NCBI GenBank assembly: GCA_022839785.1
Contig: JALHJW010000007.1
Coordinates: 62,001 to 126,000, forward strand
Length of the DNA stretch: 64,000 bases
Direction: 5' to 3'
Source of the DNA: Desulfovibrio sp.
Lineage (GTDB): Bacteria; Desulfobacterota; Desulfovibrionia; Desulfovibrionales; Desulfovibrionaceae
The notes beneath the pieces are model-generated. The model ran no database searches, had not been told where the DNA came from, and saw only the letters and a list, made by a program, of their open reading frames with translations. Position 1 is the first letter of the stretch; each line of letters begins with the position of its first letter. This document shows, in pieces, positions 20,340-27,013 of the stretch. Both the position numbers and the translations under genes were made by a program.

Positions 20340-20365
20340 GCGCCCGGCGCGTTCGCGCCGGGCGC
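20340..20365 (-). other. Strong intercistronic hairpin between urtA and urtB
   Basis: GCGCCCGGCGCG (20340-20351) and CGCGCCGGGCGC (20354-20365) are perfectly complementary over 12 bases with TT between them. It fills the 72-base gap between urtA and urtB and is not followed by a T-run. Such hairpins after the binding-protein gene commonly protect its mRNA or attenuate downstream genes, letting the binding protein be made in excess over the permease; that role here is inferred. Confidence 0.6.
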
Positions 20366-20395
20366 ACCTGATCCGTGTTCCGCTGTGGAACGGGG

Positions 20396-21610
20396 CTACT
20401 TCGGGATGTAGGGGCTCCAGGGCTCGGCGCGGATGGGAGCCTTGGTCTGCCAGACGATGGAGAACTGGCCGTCGCCCTTGACCTCGCCGATCATGACCGG
20501 CTTGTGCAGGTGGTGGTTCTCCTTGTCCATGGTGATGACGTAGCCGCAGGGGGCCTTGAACTCCTGTCCGGCCATGGCGTCGATGACCTTGTCGACGTCG
20601 GTGGTGCCGGCCTTGGCGACGGCCTGGGCCCACATGTGCATGCCGATGTAGGTGGCCTCCATCGGGTCGTTGGTCACGCGCTTGTCGCCGCCGGGCAGGT
20701 TGTTCTTCTTGACGTACTCCTTCCAGGACTTGATGAACTCGGCGTTGGTCGGATTCTTCACGGACATGAAGTAGTTCCAGGCGGCCAGGTGGCCCACCAG
20801 GGGCTTGGTGTCGATGCCGCGCAGCTCCTCCTCGCCCACGGAGAAGGCGACGCAGGGGATGTCCTGGGCCTTCACGCCCTGGTTGGCCAGCTCCTTGTAG
20901 AAGGGCACGTTGGAGTCGCCGTTGATGGTGGAGATGATGGCGGTGCGCTTGCCCACGGCGAATTTTTTGATGTCGGAGACGATGGTCTGGTAATCGCTGT
21001 GTCCGAAGGGCGTGTACTGCTCCATGATGTCGGACTCGGGGATGCCCTGCTTGATCAGGAAGGCGCGCAGGATCTTGTTGGTGGTGCGGGGGTAGACGTA
21101 GTCGGTGCCCAGGAGCACGAAGCGCTTGGCCGAGCCGCCTTCCTTGCCCATGAGGTATTCCACGGCGGGAATGGCCTGCTGGTTGGGCGCCGCGCCGGTG
21201 TAGAAGACGTTCTTGGAGAGCTCCTGGCCTTCATACTGCACGGGGTAGAAGAGCAGGCCGTTCAGTTCTTCGAAGACCGGCAGGACCGACTTGCGGGAGA
21301 CGGAGGTCCAGCAGCCGAAGACCGCGGCGACCTTGTCCTTCACCAGCAGCTCGCGCGCTTTCTCGGCGAACAGGGGCCAGTTGGAGGCGGGATCCACGAC
21401 GACGGGTTCGAGCTTCTTGCCGAGCACGCCGCCCTTGGCGTTGATCTCGTCGATGGTCATCAGGGCCACGTCCTTCAGCGAGGTCTCGCTGATGGCCATG
21501 GTGCCGGAAAGGGAGTGCAGGATGCCGACCTTGATGGTGTCGGCGGCGTGCGCAATTGTGGAAAACATCAGTCCGAGCAGCAGGATGCAGAGAATCAGCC
21601 GTGACTTCAT
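20396..21610 (-). CDS. urtA: Urea ABC transporter substrate-binding protein UrtA
   Basis: Periplasmic urea receptor. ATG 21610 is chosen over the in-frame ATG 21619 because GAGGAG lies at a proper 7-base spacing only from the former. A signal peptide (MKSRLILCILLLGLMFSTIAHA) is followed by the mature DTIKVGILHSLSGTMAISET, the UrtA hallmark; VFGCWTSVSRKSVLPVFEE, YPVQYEGQE and MEATYIGMHMWAQAV are further family blocks. 404 residues. First gene of the twelve-gene urt-ure operon. Confidence 0.97.
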   Translation of the reverse strand: MKSRLILCILLLGLMFSTIAHAADTIKVGILHSLSGTMAISETSLKDVALMTIDEINAKGGVLGKKLEPVVVDPASNWPLFAEKARELLVKDKVAAVFGCWTSVSRKSVLPVFEELNGLLFYPVQYEGQELSKNVFYTGAAPNQQAIPAVEYLMGKEGGSAKRFVLLGTDYVYPRTTNKILRAFLIKQGIPESDIMEQYTPFGHSDYQTIVSDIKKFAVGKRTAIISTINGDSNVPFYKELANQGVKAQDIPCVAFSVGEEELRGIDTKPLVGHLAAWNYFMSVKNPTNAEFIKSWKEYVKKNNLPGGDKRVTNDPMEATYIGMHMWAQAVAKAGTTDVDKVIDAMAGQEFKAPCGYVITMDKENHHLHKPVMIGEVKGDGQFSIVWQTKAPIRAEPWSPYIPK

Positions 21611-21655
21611 GAACATTCTCCTCACAGGTTAAACGGCCCAGTTTACAAGAATCCG

Positions 21656-21672
21656 TGCGGCGTATCGCCGCA
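21656..21672 (-). other. Hairpin in the predicted urtA 5' leader
   Basis: TGCGGCG and CGCCGCA form a perfect 7-base stem around a 3-base loop, about 46 bases upstream of the urtA start and downstream of the sigma-54-like promoter, so it would lie in the leader RNA. No known riboswitch is recognised. Confidence 0.4.
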
Positions 21673-21731
21673 TGCGGTCCGTCCCGCCTGTTGCCATTTC
21701 GGGCAGCCGCCCCGGCGGGCATGGCCTTAGA

Positions 21732-21747
21732 ATCAAAGTTTGTGCCA
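21732..21747 (-). promoter_or_regulatory. Sigma-54-like promoter candidate for urtA
   Basis: On the minus strand the 16 bases read TGGCACAAACTTTGAT, against the RpoN consensus TGGCACGNNNNTTGCW. The -24 element TGGCAC is perfect; the -12 element has TTGAT instead of TTGCT, losing one conserved base. It is about 120 bases upstream of the urtA start. Nitrogen-regulated sigma-54 control of urea uptake is well precedented, which adds weight, but no activator site was identified. Confidence 0.45.
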
Positions 21748-22235
21748 GAATTCCCGTTGCCGCCGATTAGTATAAAAAGTAAATTATAACAGTATATTAA
21801 AAGTATCTTTTGGGTGGCCGCCGTCTCTGGGGCCTCTTTTATGTAACCATTTTGTCAAAAATAGCACATTCTTGAAATCCTTTTCATCATAAATGTACTA
21901 TATTGTAAATTATACATGATTGTAGCGGTTCGCGGCCGGACCCAACGCCGTGCGGTGCAATTTTGTAACTGGCCGGGACGGGACCAACGCCCCAGCGCGG
22001 GCGTCCGTCGGCGTTCCGGGAGGATGGCCGTCGGCGCGTCCGGCTCGACACGCCACGGAAAGGAAGACGGTCATGAGCGGGCACGCGGACCTGCGCGCGG
22101 CCGAGCGCTCCGCTCTCGGCCGCACTGCCGGGGACGGGGAGGACAATCGGCTCATGCGCGGTTCGCCGGACGGTCCGCCGGAAGCGGCGGACAGGGAACG
22201 GGAACGGAGGGGGAAACCGCCCCCTGGGGCAGGAA
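21748..22235. other. Intergenic region with sharp AT-rich patch
   Basis: No convincing gene. Positions 21770-21930 are strikingly AT-rich for this window (runs such as AAAAAGTAAATTATAAC and TATATTGTAAATTATAC), then composition returns to high GC. A plus-strand frame from ATG 22073 (MSGHADLRAAERSALG) has GC-rich third positions at first but runs through the terminator and tRNA fragment, so it is probably not a gene as it stands. Confidence 0.5.
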
Positions 22236-22266
22236 AAAGGGTTTCGGTACGTCCCCGAAGCCCTTT
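22236..22266 (-). terminator. Rho-independent terminator downstream of the tRNA fragment
   Basis: On the minus strand AAAGGGCTTCGG pairs with CCGAAACCCTTT (12 positions with one G-T wobble) around a 7-base loop, followed by TT and CC, so the T-run is TTTTT. It lies 9 bases beyond the CCA end of the tRNA-Ala fragment in the same direction, exactly where a tRNA terminator should be; it may also end tonB transcription from the right. Confidence 0.65.
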
Positions 22267-22275
22267 GGCTGCGCG

Positions 22276-22319
22276 TGGCGGAGCTGAAGAGCAGGACTCC
22301 TGGTCTCTTGGATGCCGTT
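22276..22319 (-). pseudogene. Decayed 3' half of a tRNA-Ala gene
   Basis: The 44 bases align to the 3' half of the intact tRNA-Ala(GGC) at 49987-50062 with 37 matches in 46 columns and a single 2-base gap, including an unbroken run GGAGCTGAAGAG (acceptor and T-stem strands) and the anticodon region GATGCC. Read on the minus strand it keeps GGC, a T-arm (stem still pairable, loop shortened to 5 bases), CAGCTCC and CCA. Similarity stops at the anticodon stem; the 5' half is absent. The same orientation as the intact gene and the terminator beyond it fit an attachment-site remnant. Confidence 0.6.
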
Positions 22320-22466
22320 TGCGAGGGCGTTCGGGGGCCGACGTGACGATTCGAAAAGACAAGCGGAATCCCGTCCTCCGGCAGCCCTCGGTGACGCAGG
22401 GCCGCCAAAGGACGTTCCTCCACATTTCCTGCGTCCTGCGGGGGCGGCGACAGGCGAGTCGCCCGC

Positions 22467-23393
22467 TCAGTCGCTGAGGCTGAAGACCACCGGGGCCTGG
22501 ACCCAGGTGGCGACGGCGCGGCCGTCCACCTGGCCGGGGACGAAGCGCCAGGTCCGGACCGCGGCCAGCACGCTCTCCTCGAAGACTCCCTCGGGCTCGG
22601 CGGAGACGATGCGGGGGGTGTCCACCTGGCCGTCCGGCCGCACCAGGAAGCGCACCAGCACCTTGCCCGTGATGTTCTTCTTGCGCGCCTTCAGGGGATA
22701 GGCCGGGCGGGAGGCCGAGAGCGCCGAGGGCTTCCTGTCCACGTCCTCCTGGCCGTAGGCCCCGTCCGGGCCGGGCCGCCGGGCGGGCGCGGCCCGGACC
22801 GCCGGGGCCGGGACCGCCGGAGCCGGGACCGCCGGAGCCTCGGAGACGGCCTCGGTCCGGGGAGCGGGTTCGGGCGCGGGCGCGGCCGTGGGCGAGGTCC
22901 TGGTCGCGATGACCTTCTCCCGCACCGGCGGCGCGACGGGCTTGGGCGCGGGCGCGGGCGCGGGCCGCGCCTCGGGCTGCTGCGGCGCGGCCTCGGGCGC
23001 GGCGGGGACCGCGAGGCTGCCCAGGGAGATCTCCATGACGGCCCGGGGCGGCTCGGGCGGCAGCGGCTCCTCGCCGGGCAGGAGGCCCGAGGCGAGCACC
23101 GCGCCGTGCAGGAGCAGGGCGCAGGCCAGGTACAGGGGCCAGCGGGCCTTGTCCGCCCGGGACGGCGCGCGGTGCGTCAGCTCGCAGGCCGCGGCGAAGG
23201 GCGAGCTGGTCGGCCGGACGGGACGCGGCAGACCCAGGCCGCGCAAGGCCTCGAAGGGCGAGCGGGGCCGCCCGGCCGCCTCGGGGCAGCCGCAGGCCCG
23301 CGCCGCCTCGAAGGGGGAGCGCGGGGGAGGGCACGGGGCGGGGCGCGGCCCGCCGTCCGTCCGTCCCATGTCCGCGTCCCAGGGCCAGTCCAC
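22467..23393 (-). CDS. tonB: TonB-like energy transducer
   Basis: Links inner-membrane proton motive force to the TonB-dependent receptor encoded nearby. Residues about 1-75 are a cytoplasmic proline/alanine-rich lead with three imperfect copies of a SPF(E/A)A motif (SPFEAARACG, SPFEALRGLG, SPFAAACELT); a membrane anchor WPLYLACALLLHGAVLASGLL follows, then a proline/alanine-rich periplasmic spacer and a C-terminal TonB domain (ASRPAYPLKARKKNITGKVL, VLVRFLVRPDGQV, VRTWRFVPGQVDG). GTG 23393 is two bases after the permease stop and has AGGGA upstream; ATG 23369 is the alternative. 308 residues with GTG. Confidence 0.85.
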   Translation of the reverse strand: MDWPWDADMGRTDGGPRPAPCPPPRSPFEAARACGCPEAAGRPRSPFEALRGLGLPRPVRPTSSPFAAACELTHRAPSRADKARWPLYLACALLLHGAVLASGLLPGEEPLPPEPPRAVMEISLGSLAVPAAPEAAPQQPEARPAPAPAPKPVAPPVREKVIATRTSPTAAPAPEPAPRTEAVSEAPAVPAPAVPAPAVRAAPARRPGPDGAYGQEDVDRKPSALSASRPAYPLKARKKNITGKVLVRFLVRPDGQVDTPRIVSAEPEGVFEESVLAAVRTWRFVPGQVDGRAVATWVQAPVVFSLSD

Positions 23394-23395
23394 GG

Positions 23396-24133
23396 CTAGT
23401 CCCTCGCCCTGCCCACGCACAGCCCGGCCAGGACCAGACCGCAGCTTCCCAGCCCGAGGAGCACCAGGTAGTCGGCCGCGGCCGGGGGCTGGCCGAAGGC
23501 CGCGGCGCGCACGGCGCGGGCCGCGTGGGTCAGGGGCAGCAGGTCCATGAACGGCTGCGCCCAGCCGGGCAGCTTCTCGATGGGGAAGAAGGTCCCGCCC
23601 AGGAAGGCCATGGGCGTGATAACGAAGCTTGTGAGCATGGCCTGGTCCGCGTGCGATTTCACCAGCATCGCAAGCGCCACGGCCAGGGAGGCGAAGACCA
23701 GGGCGTTGAGCGCCGCAGCCAGCCAGAGCATGGGCGAGAGATAGTTGATGTCCACTCCGAAAAGCAGACCGATGGCCATGATCAGGCACGAGGCCAGCAG
23801 GGCGCGCACGACTCCGGCCGCGATCTCCCCGGTGACGTAGGCGGCCGGATGGATGGGCGCGGCCTGGAACTCCTCGAAGATGCGCCAGTAGAAGCGGGCG
23901 ATGTTGATGTCGCTGGCGATGCCCCAGGCCTGGGTCATGCTGCTCATGGCGACGAGGCCGGGCAGCAGGAACTCGGCGTAGGGCCGCCCGCCCGCCAGGG
24001 TGTCGCCCATGGCGTAGCCGAAGGCCACCATGTAGAGCAGCGGCGAGACCGCCCAGGAGCAGGCCAGCTTGGGCAGCCTGCGCCGCAGGATGTACATCTC
24101 GCGGATGAAGACGGCGGAGGTTCCGCGCAGCAT
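23396..24133 (-). CDS. ABC-2 type transporter permease
   Basis: Inner-membrane subunit of an ATP-driven exporter, paired with the ATPase just upstream (TGATG overlap). 245 residues, six hydrophobic segments. MLRGTSAVFIREMYILRRR lead, then the ABC-2 core with FVITPMAFLGGTFFPIEKLPGWAQ and PLTHAARAVRA, the motif common to NodJ/DrrB-type permeases. The substrate cannot be read from sequence; grouping with tonB and a metal-chelate uptake operon suggests a metal, siderophore or haem-related compound. Confidence 0.85.
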   Translation of the reverse strand: MLRGTSAVFIREMYILRRRLPKLACSWAVSPLLYMVAFGYAMGDTLAGGRPYAEFLLPGLVAMSSMTQAWGIASDINIARFYWRIFEEFQAAPIHPAAYVTGEIAAGVVRALLASCLIMAIGLLFGVDINYLSPMLWLAAALNALVFASLAVALAMLVKSHADQAMLTSFVITPMAFLGGTFFPIEKLPGWAQPFMDLLPLTHAARAVRAAAFGQPPAAADYLVLLGLGSCGLVLAGLCVGRARD

Positions 24134-25008
24134 CAGTGACCTCCTCCGTGTCCCTTGGCCGCCGGGCCTTTCCCGGCCATGTTGCGGCCGGTCATGCGCA
24201 AAAAGGCGTCCTCCAGGTTGACCCGGCGCACCGAGACCGGGCCGGGCAGCGCGGCGGCCGCTGTCGCCGCGGCCTCGCGCGAGGGGAAATACTCCGAGAC
24301 GATCTCGCCGTTGCTGGGGCAGTCCAGGGCCCACTCGCCCAGCCTGCCGGTCAGTTCGGCTGGCGTTCCCTCGGCCACCACGGCTCCCTGGTCCAGGAAG
24401 ACCACGCGGTCGGCCAGGAACTCGGCCTCCTCGATGTAGTGCGTGGTCAGCAGGATGGTCGCTCCGTCGCCCTGGATGCGCTTGATCAGCCCCCAGATGC
24501 GGCGGCGGATGGCCGGATCGAGGCCCACGGTGGGCTCGTCGAGCAGCAGGATGGAGGGGCCGTGCAGCAGCGCCCGGGCGATCATGGCCCGCCGCTTCTG
24601 TCCGCCGGAGAGCGTCTTGGCGATGGCCTCCGCCTTGTCCCCCATCTCCACGTAGTCGAGCACGCGGGCGACGCCCTCGCGGCGGGCCGCGGCGTCCATG
24701 CCGAAGAGCCGGGCGTGCACGTCCAGGTTCTCGCGCAGCGAAAGGTCGCCGTCCAGGTTCAGGTGCTGGCTGACCACGCCGCAGCGGGACTTGGCCTGCA
24801 CCGGCCGCGCGGCCAGATCCACGCCGCCCAGCAGCACCGTGCCCGCATCCGGCCTGGTCTGGCCGGTGAGGATGCGGATGGTGGTGGTCTTGCCCGCGCC
24901 ATTGGGTCCCAGATAGGCCACCATCTCTCCTGCCTCCACGCGCAGATCGACCCCGCGCAGCGCCTCGGACGCGCCGTACCGCTTGCGCAGGCCGTTGATC
25001 GCGATCAT
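24133..25008 (-). CDS. ABC-2 type exporter ATP-binding protein
   Basis: DrrA/NodI-type ATPase. The frame is open to 25053, but ATG 25008 (MIAINGLRKRYGASEALRGV) has GGGAGG four bases upstream and avoids placing the start inside the palindromic element. Walker A GPNGAGKTTTIRIL, signature LSGGQKRRAMIARALL, Walker B ILLLDEPTVGLDP, switch TTHYIEEAE. 291 residues; the end GKGPAAKGHGGGH is glycine/histidine-rich and might bind metal. It heads an ATPase-permease-tonB transcription unit divergent from the metal uptake operon. Confidence 0.88.
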   Translation of the reverse strand: MIAINGLRKRYGASEALRGVDLRVEAGEMVAYLGPNGAGKTTTIRILTGQTRPDAGTVLLGGVDLAARPVQAKSRCGVVSQHLNLDGDLSLRENLDVHARLFGMDAAARREGVARVLDYVEMGDKAEAIAKTLSGGQKRRAMIARALLHGPSILLLDEPTVGLDPAIRRRIWGLIKRIQGDGATILLTTHYIEEAEFLADRVVFLDQGAVVAEGTPAELTGRLGEWALDCPSNGEIVSEYFPSREAAATAAAALPGPVSVRRVNLEDAFLRMTGRNMAGKGPAAKGHGGGH

Positions 25009-25024
25009 GCCGCCTCCCAATGCC

Positions 25025-25055
25025 TTGTGCCACGAATTAAAGTATAGTGGCACAA
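25025..25055. promoter_or_regulatory. Perfect 9-bp inverted repeat between divergent transporter operons
   Basis: TTGTGCCAC (25025-25033) and GTGGCACAA (25047-25055) are perfectly symmetric around 13 AT-rich bases. It lies 17 bases upstream of the exporter ATPase start and about 145 bases upstream of the BtuC-type permease gene, in the only gap between the two divergent operons. The rest of the gap to 25199 shows no gene and no cobalamin riboswitch that I can recognise. It looks like a dimer operator; the regulator is unknown. Confidence 0.55.
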
Positions 25056-25199
25056 TGGCTATTGAAAATCAAAAAGAAGTAACGTAAGCCGGGGGCCTCT
25101 TCGATAGTTCATAACACGTTGGTTGTCACGCAATCATCGTCGTATCCGGAACGCGCGCCTTCATTGAGTTCTTTTGCGCGTCCGGAGGCAGGGGCGGGC

Positions 25200-26192
25200 A
25201 TGGCGGAATGGACGGCAGGCTATCTCGGAGGCCAGGGTCGCAGGCAGCGGTTTCTGGCCGTGCTGCTGTGCCTGGCCGTGCTGGCCGCGGCCCTGGGGCT
25301 GGCGGCCGGGCCGCACGGGATCGCCCTGCCGCGCACCGGTCTGGAGATCGAGATGTTCTGGGCCCTGCGCCTGCCGCGCGTGGTCCTGGCGCTGCTCATC
25401 GGCTCGGGGCTGGCCATGGCGGGCGGGCTGTCGCAGGCCGTGCTGCGCAACCCCCTGGCCTCGCCCTTCACCCTGGGCATCGCCTCGGGCGGGGCCTTCG
25501 GCGCGGCGCTCGCCATCATCCTCGGCGTCCTCTCGCCCTGGGCTATGGCCGCCTCGGCCTTCGCCTTCGCCCTCTCCACCTCGCTGCTCGTGCTCGGCCT
25601 GGCGCGGCTCAAGAATTCCCGGCCGGAAACCCTGATCCTGGGCGGCGTGGCCGTGATGTTCCTCTATTCCGCCGCCACCTCGCTGCTGCAGTACGTGGGC
25701 ACGGAGCACCAGACCCAGGCCATCGTCTTCTGGAGCTTCGGCAACCTGGGCCGGGCCGGATGGAACGAGATCGCCGTGGCCGCGGCCATGATCCTGCTGC
25801 CCGCGCCGCTGCTCCTGAAGCTCGCCTGGGACCTCAACGCCCTGGCGGGCGGGGACGAGGCGGCCGCCTCGCTGGGTGTGGACGTGGGCCGCGTGCGGCT
25901 GCTCGGGATCGTCCTCTCCTCGCTCATGGCCGCCGGGGCCATCGCCTTCGCCGGGGTCATCGGCTTCATCGGCCTGGTGGCCCCGCACGCGGCGCGCATG
26001 TGCGTGGGCTCGGACCACCGCTACCTCTTCCCGGCCTCGGCCCTCTTCGGCGCGGCCCTGGTCACGGCGGCGGACGCGGCCGCGCGCACCATTTGGGCGC
26101 CCCAGGTCATCCCCATCGGCATCGTCACCTCGTTCCTCGGCGTGCCCTTCTTCTTCTGGCTGCTGCTGCGCTCCTCCCGGGAGTACTGGTGA
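25200..26192 (+). CDS. FecCD/BtuC-family ABC transporter permease
   Basis: Inner-membrane permease for iron-siderophore, haem or cobalamin import. 330 residues from ATG 25200, the third in-frame possibility after 25119; the upstream alternative would place Ser/Pro-rich sequence ahead of the first helix. About ten hydrophobic segments with the family blocks RLPRVVLALLIGSGLAMAGG, LRNPLASPFTLGIASGGAFGA, GAIAFAGVIGFIGLVAPHAAR and the EAA-like loop contacting the ATPase. A TGATG overlap joins it to the ATPase gene. Confidence 0.92.
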   Translation: MAEWTAGYLGGQGRRQRFLAVLLCLAVLAAALGLAAGPHGIALPRTGLEIEMFWALRLPRVVLALLIGSGLAMAGGLSQAVLRNPLASPFTLGIASGGAFGAALAIILGVLSPWAMAASAFAFALSTSLLVLGLARLKNSRPETLILGGVAVMFLYSAATSLLQYVGTEHQTQAIVFWSFGNLGRAGWNEIAVAAAMILLPAPLLLKLAWDLNALAGGDEAAASLGVDVGRVRLLGIVLSSLMAAGAIAFAGVIGFIGLVAPHAARMCVGSDHRYLFPASALFGAALVTAADAAARTIWAPQVIPIGIVTSFLGVPFFFWLLLRSSREYW

Positions 26193-27013
26193 TGCTCCAG
26201 GCCTCGGGTCTCTCCTTCGCCTACAACGGGCGGCCGGTCCTGGACGGCATCGACCTCGCGGCCAGGCGCGGCCAGGTCACGGCCCTGCTCGGCCCCAACG
26301 GCACGGGCAAGACCACGCTCCTGCGCTGTCTGCTCGGCCTCCTCGCGCCCGGCGCGGGCCGGGTCCTGGCGGACGGCCGCGACGTGCGCGCCCTGAAGCC
26401 GGCCCAGCGCGCCCGGCTCATGGCCTACGTGCCGCAGGAGGTCTCCCTGCGCTTTCCTATGAGCGTCTTCGAGGCCGTGCTCCTGGGCCGCAGGCCGTAC
26501 CTGGGCTGGCGGCCCTCGCACGCCGATTTTTCCGTGGTGGAGCGCGTCCTCTCCGGGCTGGGCCTCGGGCCGCTCGCGGAACGGGACCTGACCACTCTCT
26601 CGGGCGGGCAGCGCCAGAAGGTGGCCCTGGCGCGCGCCCTGGCCCAGGAGACAGATTTCCTGCTCTTGGACGAACCCACGAGCAGCCTGGACCTGAAGCA
26701 TCAGATCGAGGTCCTGGAACTGGCGGCGGCGGCCGCCCGCCGTCGCGGCATGGGCGTGGTCATGGCCCTGCACGAGGTCAACATGGCGGCGAGATACGCG
26801 GATCAGGTGGCGCTCCTGTGCGGCGGGGCGATGGCCGCGCAGGGAGCGCCCGACGAGGTGCTCGACGCAGGCAGCATCGAGCGGGTCTACGGCGTGGCCG
26901 TGGACCGGTACATGGACGGGGACGGGAACCGGGGCTGCTGGTTCCCGCTGCGCGCGGCCGAGGGGGCGAGGCAGGCGTGCGAAAGCATCTTCGGAGCACA
27001 GGGAGAGACGTGA
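26192..27013 (+). CDS. FecE/BtuD-family ABC transporter ATP-binding protein
   Basis: ATPase partner of the permease just upstream. MLQASGLSFAYNGRPVLDGI, Walker A GPNGTGKTTLLRCLLGLL, the family motif LMAYVPQEVSLRFPMSVFEAVLLGR, signature LSGGQRQKVALARAL, Walker B LLLDEPTSSLDLKHQ, switch ALHEVNMAARY. 273 residues. Its stop shares bases with the start of the receptor gene, so inner-membrane and outer-membrane components are coupled. Confidence 0.93.
   Translation: MLQASGLSFAYNGRPVLDGIDLAARRGQVTALLGPNGTGKTTLLRCLLGLLAPGAGRVLADGRDVRALKPAQRARLMAYVPQEVSLRFPMSVFEAVLLGRRPYLGWRPSHADFSVVERVLSGLGLGPLAERDLTTLSGGQRQKVALARALAQETDFLLLDEPTSSLDLKHQIEVLELAAAAARRRGMGVVMALHEVNMAARYADQVALLCGGAMAAQGAPDEVLDAGSIERVYGVAVDRYMDGDGNRGCWFPLRAAEGARQACESIFGAQGET

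Noticed and set aside
22073..22477. Plus-strand frame MSGHADLRAAERSALG as a small gene
   Set aside because: Good third-position GC covers only the first 25 or so codons; the frame then runs across the terminator and tRNA fragment and into the 3' end of tonB on the other strand.
25009..25199. Cobalamin riboswitch ahead of the uptake-chelatase operon
   Set aside because: The 191-base gap is short for a B12 riboswitch and no B12-box sequence was recognised; only the palindrome stands out. A covariance-model search would settle it.
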